Notes: generated by a model not told the origin, from the sequence alone. Counted from the first letter of the stretch, positions 33,280 through 44,186 are shown. The stretch is DNA of 64,000 nucleotides from Diploptera punctata (GCA_030220185.1 JASPKZ010009687.1:1-64000), one strand, 5' to 3'. Program-made: numbers and translations.

Positions 33280-35016
33280 TATGTAATTCTTATATCGATG
33301 GAAACATGGGAAGCTCACCTAACGAAAGTTCTACAAAACAAGGAGACTCGCCCCACACCAAGGCCAACAAACGACATCCTAGAAGACCCAGAGCTTTTCA
33401 CAGAAGTTGAGGTGATATCAGCCATAAAGGCATCGAAGAATAACAAGGCATGCGGCCCCGATCTTATATTCAATGAGCACCTGAAATACTCCATTGAAAA
33501 ATTAGGAAAATGCATAACGACTCTATTCAACGCTTGCCTACGCCAGGGCACTATACCAGAATCGTGGAGAAAGGCGACAGTAAAAATGCTGTACAAAGGG
33601 AAGGGAGACAGCGGCGACCCGAACTCGTATAGAGGGATTGCCCTGGAGTCAGTAGTACTAAAGCTACTCAACAGACTACTATGTGACCGCATCACAAAGG
33701 CAGTAGAATCGCAAATACCAGAAAAACAACTCGGCTTCCGGAAGGGAAGATCAGCTATACAGGCGATCGGTTGCTTGCAAAGAGATATAGAGGAAGCCCT
33801 GATGAGACCGGGTGGAAAATTGTATGCCGCCTTCCTGGATTGTTCTAAGGCATTCGACAATGTAAACAGACAGACCTTAATCGACAAATTAGAAGACATG
33901 CTAGGAAGAAACAACCAAGAATTGAAACTCGTCAGAAATCTACTAAGCAACAACTGCATCGAAATATCGGATAACATCACCAACTCCAAAGAAATACAAC
34001 AGACGAACAGCGTCCTACAAGGGGACTCACTCAGCCCATTATTGTTCACCCTGGCCACAGCTGACGTCACAAGAACAATCCAAACAAACATAAATATCTA
34101 CCTCTATGCAGACGACATGGCTCTGTCATCCACAAGTCTTGGGGACTTACAGAAAGCCTTCAACGGTGTAGCGGACTGGGCAGAAAGAAATGACCTAACC
34201 CTCAATGAATCAAAGACAGTTACAATGACCTTCAGAAAAGGAGGTAAAGACGCACACCTAACATACAAAGGGAAAAACCTGACATCAGTAAAACAGTTCA
34301 AATACCTTGGAGTAACGATGCAGACGACAGGGACAACGTTCACAGCACATATTAAAGACAGACAGAATGCTGCAGTAAGAGCAATGAGCGACATTAGGCA
34401 CCTCCGGGAGATGTCACTACAGACAGCATTGAAACTCTTTCAGCTGAAAATAGTCCCGGTAGCAACTTATGGACTAGAAAATATATGGACGCACCTAAGT
34501 TACCAGAATCTAGCAGACCTAGAAAAAATTAAGAGCACGTACCCGAAACGAGCTCTGGGCCTATCGAAGTTCACACCCTCACGCCTAGCGTATGTACTGA
34601 CAGGAGAGTTACCATTGGTGGAGGACTTGAGACAACAGCTTCTACTGCAATCCACCCCCAACTATGATAAACTACTGAAAGACATGCAAAGGAAGCGCAG
34701 AGAGATATGGGATGACTTCTTTTGCACGGACGCGATGGTACACAAAGACTGGATGGAACCCCTGTATGACCTTCGACACGCTGTGACAAGACTAGCGACG
34801 CACGGTTTCCACTTCAAAGTGTGTAAGACCAAGACATATCACCAACCGACGAACGAGTATAAGTGCGAGTGGTGCGGGAAAAAGTGTGACAGATACCACG
34901 CCATATGGTGCGAGAACAGACAATCATCCCTGACCCAACTGAGTGACAAGTGAGCAAGATAAACTATTTACTAATAATGCATATTTTGTGCTTTACACTT
35001 ATTAGTATGTAATTCT
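33280..35016 (+). mobile_element. 5'-truncated PHD-type LINE with 11-bp TSD
   Basis: The direct repeat tatgtaattct at 33280-33290 and 35006-35016 encloses 33291-35005. The 5' end lies just before the RT domain, so the copy lost ORF1 and the endonuclease on insertion. The 3' UTR is about 50 bp and has no poly(A). Composition is visibly richer in GC than both flanks, as expected for a young insertion. Confidence 0.85.
33298..34953 (+). CDS. LINE reverse transcriptase, intact frame of 551 codons (5'-truncated ORF2)
   Basis: The longest uninterrupted LINE frame in the window. RT blocks run in order: NKACGPDLIFNEHLKYS (residues 49-65, usual APGPDGI), YRGIALESVVLKLLN (111-125), LGFRKGRSAIQAI (145-157), FLDCSKAFDNVN (179-190), VLQGDSLSPLLF (239-250) and YADD (270-273). 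KQFKYLGVTMQ, LFQLKIVPVATYGLENIW and the terminal zinc-knuckle CEWCGKKCDRYHAIWC follow. The protein is clearly related to, but well diverged from, ORF2 at 20311-21873, so the two are different subfamilies. The first in-frame ATG is only where truncation left one. Without an endonuclease the copy cannot move alone. The 258-codon minus-strand frame inside is antisense. Confidence 0.9.
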   Translation: METWEAHLTKVLQNKETRPTPRPTNDILEDPELFTEVEVISAIKASKNNKACGPDLIFNEHLKYSIEKLGKCITTLFNACLRQGTIPESWRKATVKMLYKGKGDSGDPNSYRGIALESVVLKLLNRLLCDRITKAVESQIPEKQLGFRKGRSAIQAIGCLQRDIEEALMRPGGKLYAAFLDCSKAFDNVNRQTLIDKLEDMLGRNNQELKLVRNLLSNNCIEISDNITNSKEIQQTNSVLQGDSLSPLLFTLATADVTRTIQTNINIYLYADDMALSSTSLGDLQKAFNGVADWAERNDLTLNESKTVTMTFRKGGKDAHLTYKGKNLTSVKQFKYLGVTMQTTGTTFTAHIKDRQNAAVRAMSDIRHLREMSLQTALKLFQLKIVPVATYGLENIWTHLSYQNLADLEKIKSTYPKRALGLSKFTPSRLAYVLTGELPLVEDLRQQLLLQSTPNYDKLLKDMQRKRREIWDDFFCTDAMVHKDWMEPLYDLRHAVTRLATHGFHFKVCKTKTYHQPTNEYKCEWCGKKCDRYHAIWCENRQSSLTQLSDK

Positions 35017-35627
35017 GCACCGTCTGGTGGTAAAATTATGAATTATAATTATATAACGCCATCTGGTGAATAATCATGGAATTGAAAGTTTATAGGAATA
35101 AATCATAGAGAAAGGGAATAAATAACATATTAATTAATCGTAAATTATGGAATTATTTGTACCCAGCTTCACAGACCTAAATATTTTCTTTAATTTTAAC
35201 AGAAGGGAAGAATGGAAATAGATAAAACATGTTAATTTATTTTCGTTTATTAAAATTTAAAAACGTGCATTATGAGCTCTTTTAATAAATATTTACAATT
35301 GACCTACCCCCTTATTGTCACATACATATTTTATACAATACTTATTAAAGAACCTTAGCCATGTCATACATCTGGAATCCATTATAAAGTCAAATTTTTA
35401 AAATGTTTATTAACAAATCGTAGAATTTTATCACTTCTAGTAGGTTTATCTTTGGAAATAGATTCACATTAAAAACGTAAACAAGCTTGAATTTACTTAA
35501 AAATTACACACACCTTCATACTTTTAAATGAAAAAAAGTATACTAAAAACCAAATAGAATGTGTGAAAACCCCCCCCTAAACATCATTCAAAATTATACC
35601 AGAATTTACTGGAGTCATTCAGCAATA

Positions 35628-35686
<59 letters not shown>

Positions 35687-36953
35687 GCTGAAGAAAAGAA
35701 AATTTCATTTTTTAATTGACGGTGAAGAATAAAAAATACCCCTCCCCTTAAAGTAACAGTTAAAAAAAGTCTCGTAGACTATATATATTTAATTTTATAT
35801 TCCGTTCAACTAATTGTAATCCACCTTGACCTGAAATACTTTTTACTATCTATAAAATTTGTAGGAAGTTAACTCTAAAAAGATTATCACATACGGCGGT
35901 ATACAAACCATAAACTTAAGTAAGGTTTAACGTGGATTATCGATTACGGGACAGATTCCTCTAAATGGACTAAGATACCGCCAAATTCTTTAAGTTTTGA
36001 AGTCCATAACTATAAGTATAAATTTTTTAATTCATAAATAATAACGGTATCTAGCCTCATCAAAAATAATTTGAAATAAATTTAAATTTCACCCCCCCAC
36101 AACCTTTTTAAATCCCCCAGCTCAAAAGAACTAAAAAATATTTACTTACATTCCATGTATAACCGCGACTGCTGGCACATATTTTATCAATACTTCAAAA
36201 AATAACTTACAATAAATGGAGCATATAAAAATTTCAAGCAAGAATAAAAAAAAAAAAAAAAACTTTCCCTAAAAATTTGAGGCCAACCGGAACCTTATAA
36301 ATATCATATAGGAACAATAACAAAAACAACAATATTTTCTAATAGAAATATTACTACTATGTATTTACTTTAATTTAATTTAACCCCCCCCCTTTAAATA
36401 AAAACTGAAATTAATATATTTATTATTACTACGTATTTAATATATTTAATATATTATATATGTTATATATGTTAAATTTACCTCTTCCTAAATTATACAT
36501 AATAACTTATTGTACTTAGAGTAAAATAAAATCTAAATAATGATTTTAACTTTCGATAGTATATAACAGAGATAAGGTATATAATTTTTACAGTACCGTC
36601 TACATGGATCGAAAGGATAGCAGTTAAAAATTTTAATTTACAAAATGGCTAATTTCCCATAATCCCAAGTGTGAACACGCCGTGTGCCCTTGCATTTGTT
36701 TTATTTAGTTACATAATCTGTTACTACGAAACAGCGCTACCATTGCAGTTCATCGTAAAGGACCGAATTTTTTAGATGTCACTGTTCTCAGTTTTCCCTC
36801 TATTCGAAAGTTTTTCTATGGCTTTAAAGGATGAAGGGAGATGTATTGTAGCTCTACCGTGCAATTAATTTACTCCTATGAATCGCGCGTTAGAAATATT
36901 CGAGATGAAGAGTTAGGCCCATTATTTTTATTGCTAAGTGTACATCAAACATA
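35017..36953. other. AT-rich intergenic DNA with a (TA)n tract
   Basis: A TA microsatellite of about 25 units lies near 35631-35680. C runs (35569, 36096, 36384) and A runs (36247) are scattered through it. At 35024-35080 ctctggtgg-like strings repeat twice about 36 bp apart. I see no coding pattern, and the region looks like long-decayed DNA. Confidence 0.5.
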
Positions 36954-37028
36954 AATTGTTTATACACAAAGACGCCATTATTAAACTGAATGAAACAACC
37001 AATCACAATGGATGCAGCGTTTTTGTCT
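36954..37028. repeat. 75-bp direct repeat, left copy, abutting the 9.9 kb element
   Basis: The block from aattgtttatacacaaagac to gcagcgtttttgtct recurs in the same orientation at 46943-47016 with about five differences and a 2-base gap. The two copies lie exactly outside the two terminal inverted repeats. Confidence 0.85.
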
Positions 37029-37983
37029 AAGGGCCGGTTTCACCAACATCGGTGAAATTTAACCTTCACGACGAGTTACATAACCGGGTGAAAAATAACT
37101 AAGCGTGTTTGCGTTTCACCACGCCATATAACACCGACGTAAACAAACGGGCGGTTTACCGTTAAAATTATTTTGAATCGTATATTTCTCATACCTCATA
37201 TTCAAGCGGAACAAATTTGTAGGAGGGGAAAGAAATGCTATTGGTTGTTACTTATCGCGTTACCATAGAAACCTAAATAAACACATTGAACCAACACAAA
37301 CACGTTCCACAGATCACGTATATTAGTACACGTGGAAAATTTGCCAGAAATAAAGAACATGTCCAACGAAAGATTTTCAAAACTATAATAGAATTAATAT
37401 AGAAACGTTGAAACTATAGGAAATAAGAAACTATCCATAAAACATGCGTAACGACGAAAAATATTTTTTCTTGATTAGGCCTGTTTTTAAATTAACCTAA
37501 TGATTGATTTAAAAACACTTTTACATTAATATAATATGGTAGTGTATTATCATCATCATCATCATCATTGGAATGCTTTAGTATATTTGGGTTATGTAAA
37601 AGTTTTCATGGAACAAGCCATTTTAATGGTATAAGAAGAGCAATTATTTTGGTTGGGACCATGTATTACAGTGTTTACAAAGTATCTAATCCATCTCCTG
37701 AAAATGTTGCTGCTGTAAACTCTCATTCTTGGAAGAATTATTTAATAACATGCAAAATGATTATGATAATGCAAGCCATGTTATATATATAAGGTGATTT
37801 GGAGCCATTAAGCAACAAATCTGATGAGAGGTCCTTAAAAAAAATTCCAACATTTCTCCCTCTCAATGCATAGAATTGCTAGATTACAAACCTTTGTGCT
37901 TCATGGTTATTCAGGTGTAATCATAATATAGGAACGTCCTGTCTGCGGATGAACTTGTGATGGAACAGATTAGTTTAATTTGT

Positions 37984-38156
37984 AAAACTTGGAGTATCCT
38001 TCCTTTGGCCAGCAACCAATCGAAGGGACTATTATTATGCTTTCAAGTCTTATACGAGAATTTCCCTCAAACGCTGGAGGGAAAATTTTCTATAGGATCG
38101 TAACAGGCCTTGGCCTAATACTTGGAAGGAAGAAGAAGAAGAAGAAACTTGGAGTA
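37984..38156 (+). mobile_element. 149-bp LINE 3' tail with (GAA)n end and 12-bp TSD
   Basis: The repeat aaacttggagta at 37984-37995 and 38145-38156 flanks a short insertion whose last 70 bp (aaacgctggagggaaaattt... cttggaaggaagaagaag) match the 3' end of the minus-strand LINE at 52475-53511. It is an extreme 5' truncation and contains no coding sequence. Confidence 0.85.
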
Positions 38157-38159
38157 GAT

Positions 38160-39010
38160 CTTGGGAAGCTCAATTTTTTTGGTTGTTCCTGGACCTATTA
38201 TAAGAACAGTGAGAGTTTTCTTTTTGTCTTACATATATTCATTATTTTCATTGTTGCACTTTGGAATACTGCAACCCAGTCTTAACGAATTTCACTAAAA
38301 ATGTTTGACTTTATCAGACCCATACCCTTGTCACATTCTAGGTATGTAGGTCCACTTATTGGGAATGTGACAAGAACTGACTGCAAATGTGTCTTCTCAT
38401 GAACAATGTAGTGTAAATATCTAAAGAGCATGTAATTTTTATTTGCCCTCCTGCAGATTCACAGAATATATTTAACTACTAGATTTTTGGGTTAAGGATG
38501 TTTGTAATATACTGATTAATAAGAAATGAAGTTACCTTATTGGCTCCTTTCCTACCATGAGTTTCAGAATAAATATAGAAAATGACCTTGTTATCAAACA
38601 ACTTTTGAATGTTGAAAGAAAAGTAGCTAAATCGTTGCTTGTAATATATGATGTTTGGACAGGGGAGATTTTTCTGAAAATCCATGGAAATAAATTTAGT
38701 ACTTCTCTTCCATGCTTCCCTCTGGCCGTTATAAATAATCTCAGTTCTTGCTATGTGAACCTTGTTTTCAGTTTCAAGATACATTACCTTCTTCTCTATC
38801 TCCAGCCTCATCTCTTCATTTGCAATGGTACTTAACTGAACAGGAGCGACTTCTTATTAGCAGTAAATTCATCACAGATACTATACGAATCGTTTCTGGG
38901 GTATCCAAATTAAATGTTGAACTGTGTTATGAAAATGGTTTAATACATTTCAGAAGATATAAAGTTTTCAGAATAATTGTCTTTATACATGTTATACGTT
39001 GTTAAAAATA
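38160..39010 (-). pseudogene. Broken gene related to an uncharacterised transposon-like protein family (DUF7869-like)
   Basis: Minus-strand peptides in changing frames: YSENFISSEM near 38965, FGYPRNDSYSICDEFTANKKSL near 38900, and then an open run at 38479-38811 with KFISMDFQKNLPCPN, YYKQRFSYFSFNI and ETHGRKGANKVTSFLIN. Next come RYLHYIVHEKTHLQSVLV, VTFPISGPTYLECDKGMGLI and EIR-DWVAVFQSA (38420-38260). Such MD-KNLP-P, ECDK-MG-I strings occur in a large insect family of repeated proteins that I recall as DUF7869; I cannot check this. Stops and shifts make it dead, and a LINE tail at 37996-38144 lies downstream. It may be the 3' exon of the gene that starts near 46735. Confidence 0.55.
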
Positions 39011-39374
39011 CACAGTTCCCCAGGTAAATACAACTTCTGTTTTCTTTATGCTATAATGGCTTTCAGGACCCTTAAATGATGTGTGTTCCATAACCAGTTT
39101 TGGACAATTTGGTCTGCCTGTTGGTGTGTTTGCCTTACATATCCTTGCCTATCTCTGCATTAGTATTTATAGATTTTCGGATATTTTCAATTCTCTATTT
39201 TGAAATGGCATTTATAAACCTGAAAACTTTTTTACATATATCTTTATTTCATTTGCATAATTTTCATCTGAAATTCTTACCTTGTATCTGAAACTTTACT
39301 ACGAAGGAGAGCATCATCTTCATTTATTTTGGCCTCCTCTGTTTAATATTGTGGGACCAAACATATATATAAAG

Positions 39375-40079
39375 TTAATAGTGAGTGGAGAACATATTTT
39401 TAATAACTCACCTCATACAATTTCAAATTTATTTGATTTAAGACCATTGGTTTTGAATGAATTTTTCATTCATCTTCAGTTTATTTTCAGTTGTTGATTT
39501 CACCAATTCTCTAATTCTGCCATATTTGGTTGGCATTATACATTTTTTTCTATAGGAATATCAAAATTCATTGATCGATATTTATTCTTTTGAATGAATA
39601 TCTTCTCCCAAACTGTTCATTCTAATGGTTTATCCAATTGTTTCAAATTGTGAAATTGAAAAATCAGCAATTGCTGCACATAGTTTATTAGAACATCATA
39701 AAATTAATAGAGATGCAAAACTTTTGAAACAATTGGATAAACTATTAGAATTAACAGTTTGGGAGAAGATATTCATTCAAAAGAATAAATATTGATCAAT
39801 GAATTTTGATATTCCTATAGAAAAAAATTTTATTTCAAAATTTATAAAGCCAACCAAAAGATGGCAGCGTTAGAGGTAACCATGGTGAAATCAACAAACA
39901 TAGAATTTCAACAGTTGGTGTCATGAAAATAAACTGAAGATGAATGAAAAATTCATTCGAAACCAATGGACTTAAATCAAATAAATTTGAAATTGTATGA
40001 CGTGAGTTATTAAAAATATGTTCTCCACTCACTATTAATGATATAAGCTCATAATGTTTACTTCCCAACATTAATTTTA
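39375..40079 (+). mobile_element. Penelope-like element 3' fragment with inverted arm and 12-bp TSD
   Basis: The repeat atatatataaag at 39363-39374 and 40080-40091 bounds it. The sense strand encodes a Penelope-type C-terminus (GIY-YIG region): IEKSAIAAHSLLEHHKIN, then KLLKQLDKLLELTVWEKIF and a stop near 39799, followed by a 3' UTR of about 250 bp. The first 275 bp (39375-39648) are an inverted copy of about 39719-40046, so the element folds on itself around a loop of about 70 bp. About 33 bases at the 3' end stay unpaired and resemble the tails of 7103-7296 and 41042-41234. Penelope elements are known to carry terminal repeats in direct or inverted order. Confidence 0.75.
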
Positions 40080-40109
40080 ATATATATAAAGATTGTGCCT
40101 CTAACATTG

Positions 40110-40547
40110 TAAATTTTGAATTTGTTGATTCATTTATTTTGCTGATTTACATCAATACGTTTTAAATATTTTAACCTACAATTACAGGAGTCTCCAGTTT
40201 CATGAATCTGAGCTCTCAATTTTTTGTTAGTATCTTTCATCCTGCCAAAAACTCTTCCTCTTCTTACAGCTTTCATAAGATACACAGTTATTGATCATAC
40301 TCATTCATTTTGAATGTATGTGATTCCAGTTTTCACTTTTCTCGCACAATATTACTAGTAAAACAACATATGAAGCAATACAATGAAAAAATAGTGTACA
40401 TGTAATTCTCCTCCCAAATAAGACCAATATTGAATAAATCCAGTTCTATTACTCTACACCTGCACTGCAACAGTTAGATTAAAATGACTTGCTTTCCTTT
40501 TCCCCTGTTCACTATAGACTTACCTTTTTTTTCACTATCAAATGGGC
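40110..40547. other. Intergenic inside the 9.9 kb element, nothing recognised
   Basis: AT-rich sequence with short frames and no domain. Confidence 0.4.
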
Positions 40548-40846
40548 CTTGGGTTCGATCCCCGGTCGGGACAGTTTTTCTGGGTTTTTCCTCACCTGTA
40601 AGACCCAAACGGTCCCCGAAATCATATGGCCATCGAAATCATTGTATTCATATTCATCTTAGATTAAGCTTGGGATTAGGGACTCTCCTGGTGCACCACT
40701 ATCATCATCCATCATATCATCGGGGCAATGTAACCCTGGCTTCCAGGCGCCCCAACCTCAGAAGTGGGTTACAAGTATGCCATGCCAGGAGGGAACACCA
40801 GGAATGTCGAAGGGCAACCTGGGGCATTTGCAAAAAAAAAAAAAAA
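40548..40846 (+). mobile_element. tRNA-derived SINE with poly(A), 5'-truncated
   Basis: It starts at the B box (gggttcgatccccggtcggg), continues with the middle shared with the 10.8 kb SINEs (tttttcctcacctgtaagac, aaacggtccccgaaatcata), then the 3' body shared with 7787-8062. It ends with 14 A at 40833-40846. It therefore links those two SINE sets into one family, with the 10.8 kb copies lacking the 3' half. The A-box half is absent. The 123-codon frame over it is not a gene. Confidence 0.8.
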
Positions 40847-41041
40847 TCTCAGTGACTAGCCTTACTTTTGCTCCATAATTTAGCCCATATAAAATTCACT
40901 GCTCAAGCTATATGAATGTGCCCTTAACTGATTTTTTTTTATCACATTTACTGACTTACCTCTCTTTTTCCCTATAGTCTTCAATTCCATCACTGCATTT
41001 CCTCAAGAAAAGATAGTCTCCAACGTAACATACAGGAATAT

Positions 41042-41234
41042 TAATTAAATTATTTGGAGTCAATATTAATGTTGATTATCTTGAACATGTTTCGCTTATA
41101 TCATAATCATTGATATGCTATAATCGAAACATGTTCAAGAACAAATCAACATTAATATTGAGTTAAGATGAACAGACTCCAAATAATTTAATTAAAAGAA
41201 CCTCAAAATATTACTTCCTAAAATAAAACATTAA
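41042..41234 (+). mobile_element. Short palindromic Penelope-like insertion with 12-bp TSD
   Basis: The repeat atacaggaatat at 41030-41041 and 41235-41246 flanks 193 bp. The 5' arm begins taattaaattatttggagt and pairs with actccaaataatttaatta ending at 41194. Further pairing (caatattaatgttgat, ttgaacatgtttcg) surrounds a loop near 41097-41133. An unpaired tail of about 40 nt (41195-41234; cctcaaaatattacttcc) matches the tails at 7266-7296 and 40047-40079. The string ending cgaaacatgttcaag is the kind found beside hammerhead motifs of Penelope elements. No coding sequence is present. Confidence 0.7.
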
Positions 41235-41709
41235 ATACAGGAATATGTTTGAAAATGACTTGAAAACACTAGTGGGTAACACATAGAAGTAATTATTTTG
41301 AAATTATATTTTATTTAATATTTTTCAAAATTATACAATAATTCATATAAATAAACTCTTATTATTTACTGCTTCAAATATCTTATAGTTTCTATCAGAT
41401 ACAACAAACTGCAAAACAATAAGACTGAGGAACATGTACACTGGTGTCCAAAAGTTTAGGATAATTTGTAAAACGGAAAATCAAAATGCTTAAAGAGGAG
41501 CAAGGAGTAAAAATTATTTATCAAAACGTTTCTCAGTACATTTAGTTTAGTTTACATACTAAATTATAATATCTCTTCAACAATGAAAAAATTAATAGCA
41601 ATTATAAATGAAAATTGCATTGTTGCAGTTAAGCCCTGTTCCATAAATCTTCATTTTTAAAGAGAGTTATGATATAATCAGATGTAGTGTAAGAACAGAT
41701 TGCAGTAAA

Positions 41710-42741
41710 ATGGCACAAAGACAACATCTGGACCCTCTGCTTCGGGGTAGAATTATTGGGCGGCTAGAAACAGGACAGACACAAACTGAGGTCTCCATAG
41801 CACTTAATGTGCCACAAAATGTTATATCTAGGTTATGGCGACGGTTCCAAGAGACCGGAGACGTTAGGCGAAGACCAGTGGGAGGTCGTCCAAGAGTTAC
41901 AAATCCTCAGCAGGATCGATATCTTGCGTTAACTGCAAGAAGAAACCGAACAATGTCTGCCAGACAACTGAGTTCAGAACTTGCGGCCGCCTCAGGTATC
42001 AGAGTATCCAGACAAACTGTCTATAGAAGACTCAGAGCTGCTGGTCTGTATGCTAGACGGCCTGTAGTGTGCGTCCCACTCACCCTTGATAACAAGAGAG
42101 CACGTTTACGGTGGAGTCAGGAACATCGCGACTGGACTCTAAATCAGTGGAGCAGCGTGCTATTTACAGACGAGTCCAGATTCAGCTTGAACTGTGATTC
42201 GCATCGCGTGACTATCTGGAGGGAGCAAGGAACTCGTTACAACCCCATGAACATCGTGGAAAGACATCCATTTGGTGGCGGTGGTCTCCTGGTATGGGGA
42301 GGTATAATGATGAATGCACGCACAGAGCTTCACATCTTCGCAGGTGGCACTGTTAATGCTCAGCGGTATAGAGAAGAGATCCTGGAACCTCATGTAAGAC
42401 TTTTCAGGGGAGCTGTGGGTCCAGAATTCATATTCATGGATGACAATGCCCGACCTCACAGGTCACAACTGGTGGATGAGTTTCTTCAGGAGGAAGATAT
42501 CCAGCGTATGGAGTGGCCAGCGAGGTCTCCGGATACGAATCCTATAGAGCATGCATGGGATGCCTTAGGGAGACAAATTGCATCTCGTCAGCCTCCTCCG
42601 AGGACACTTCAAGACCTTCACATTGCTCTTCATGAGGAGTGGAATTTGCTGAGCATCGAACTCCTGAACAACCTCATCACTAGCATGCCACGTCGATGTG
42701 AGTCTTGTGTAGCTGTCAGGGGTAATCACACCCCATACTAA
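41710..42741 (+). CDS. Tc1-like transposase (DD34E), left copy, intact
   Basis: This 343-residue protein would bind the terminal inverted repeats and cut and paste the element. It has an N-terminal paired-type helix-turn-helix (residues 5-55, TQTEVSIALNVPQNVISRLW), a GGRPR linker (58-62), and a second helix-turn-helix (80-120, ASGIRVSRQTVYRRLRAAGL). The DDE core follows: D154 in LFTDESRF, D245 in IFMDDNARPH and E280 in NPIEHAWD. The spacing D245 to E280 is 34 residues, the Tc1 signature. Length is normal for the family and no stop or shift occurs, so the protein could be active. The start is the only ATG that keeps the first helix, about 270 bp inside the TIR. It differs from the right copy at residues 92, 183 and 276. 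Confidence 0.95.
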   Translation: MAQRQHLDPLLRGRIIGRLETGQTQTEVSIALNVPQNVISRLWRRFQETGDVRRRPVGGRPRVTNPQQDRYLALTARRNRTMSARQLSSELAAASGIRVSRQTVYRRLRAAGLYARRPVVCVPLTLDNKRARLRWSQEHRDWTLNQWSSVLFTDESRFSLNCDSHRVTIWREQGTRYNPMNIVERHPFGGGGLLVWGGIMMNARTELHIFAGGTVNAQRYREEILEPHVRLFRGAVGPEFIFMDDNARPHRSQLVDEFLQEEDIQRMEWPARSPDTNPIEHAWDALGRQIASRQPPPRTLQDLHIALHEEWNLLSIELLNNLITSMPRRCESCVAVRGNHTPY

Positions 42742-43154
42742 TCATTTGAACCATTGTTGTTCAACTTTTATGTTCGAATTCTGAAATGCAGTTTTCGTTT
42801 GTTGTGAAAATGACAAGTGAATGACGTATTCATGCCATTGTTTCTTTCGTGCCATGTTTCTAATTATCTGTGACATACCTTACCAAATTTTGTATTATTC
42901 TGACAAATGCTTTATAATAAGTCGGCAAATGAACTAATTATCCTTAACTTTTGGATAATTAGTTCATTTGCCGACTTATTATAAAGCATTTGTCAGAATA
43001 ATACAAAATTTGGTAAGGTATGTCACAGATAATTAGAAACATGGCACGAAAGAAACAATGGCATGAATACGTCATTCACTTGTCATTTTCACAACAAACG
43101 AAAACTGTATTTCAGAATTCGAACATAAAAGTTGAACAACAATGGTTCAAATGA

Positions 43155-44186
43155 TTAGTATGGGGTGTGATTACCCCTGACAGCTACACAAGACTCACAT
43201 CGACGTGGCATGCTAGTGATGAGGTTGTTCAGGAGTTCGATGCTCAGCAAATTCCACTCCTCATGAAGAGCAATGTGAAGGTCTTGAAGTGTCCTCGGAG
43301 GAGGCTGACGAGATGCAATTTGTCTCCCTAAGGCATCCCATGCATGCTCTATAGGATTCATATCCGGAGACCTCGCTGGCCACTCCATACGCTGGATATC
43401 TTCCTCCTGAAGAAACTCATCCACCAGTTGTGACCTGTGAGGTCGGGCATTGTCATCCATGAATATGAATTCTGGACCCACAGCTCCCCTGAAAAGTCTT
43501 ACATGAGGTTCCAGGATCTCTTCTCTATACCGCTGAGCATTAACAGTGCCACCTGCGAAGATGTGAAGCTCTGTGCGTGCATTCATCATTATACCTCCCC
43601 ATACCAGGAGACCACCGCCACCAAATGGATGTCTTTCCATGATGTTCATGGGGTTGTAACGAGTTCCTTGCTCCCTCCAGATAGTCACGCGATGCGAATC
43701 ACAGTTCAAGCTGAATCTGGACTCGTCTGTAAATAGCACGCTGCTCCACTGATTTAGAGTCCAGTCGCGATGTTCCTGACTCCACCGTAAACGTGCTCTC
43801 TTGTTATCAAGGGTGAGTGGGACGCACACTACAGGCCGCCTAGCATACAGACCAGCAGCTCTGAGTCTTCTATAGACAGTTTGTCTGGATACTCTGATAC
43901 CTGAGGCGGCCACAAGTTCTGAACTCAGTTGTCTGGCAGACATTGTTCGGTTTCTTCTTGCAGTTAACGCAAGATATCGATCCTGCTGAGGATTTGTAAC
44001 TCTTGGACGACCTCCCACTGGTCTTCGCCTAACGTCTCCGGTCTCTTGGAACCGTCGCCATAACCTAGATATAACATTTTGTGGCACATTAAGTGCTATG
44101 GAGACCTCAGTTTGTGTCTGTCCTGTTTCTAGCCGCCCAATAATTCTACCCCGAAGCAGAGGGTCCAGATGTTGTCTTTGTGCCAT
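43155..44186 (-). CDS. Tc1-like transposase (DD34E), right copy, intact
   Basis: The mirror copy of the left transposase, 343 residues, with the same two helix-turn-helix motifs, GGRPR linker and D154, D245, E280 triad. Substitutions relative to the left copy are A92V, V183M and T276M. Two match C-to-T/G-to-A transitions of the kind expected at methylated CpG. None touches a catalytic residue. Both stop codons face the centre of the palindrome, about 410 bp apart, so transcription of the two genes would converge. Convergent transcripts would be complementary over that distance or more, a likely source of double-stranded RNA. Confidence 0.95.
   Translation of the reverse strand: MAQRQHLDPLLRGRIIGRLETGQTQTEVSIALNVPQNVISRLWRRFQETGDVRRRPVGGRPRVTNPQQDRYLALTARRNRTMSARQLSSELVAASGIRVSRQTVYRRLRAAGLYARRPVVCVPLTLDNKRARLRWSQEHRDWTLNQWSSVLFTDESRFSLNCDSHRVTIWREQGTRYNPMNIMERHPFGGGGLLVWGGIMMNARTELHIFAGGTVNAQRYREEILEPHVRLFRGAVGPEFIFMDDNARPHRSQLVDEFLQEEDIQRMEWPARSPDMNPIEHAWDALGRQIASRQPPPRTLQDLHIALHEEWNLLSIELLNNLITSMPRRCESCVAVRGNHTPY

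Noticed and set aside
33315..34091. 258-codon minus-strand frame
   Set aside because: Antisense to the intact LINE RT at 33298-34953; no domain of its own.
39375..40079. Simple MITE interpretation of the inverted repeat
   Set aside because: The loop and one arm encode a Penelope-type C-terminus, the TSD is 12 bp, and the 3' tail is unpaired.
40484..40855. 123-codon plus-strand frame
   Set aside because: Lies over a SINE with poly(A); no domain.
42160..43736. Two identical 99-codon frames antisense to the Tc1 transposases
   Set aside because: Mirror shadows of the transposase genes.
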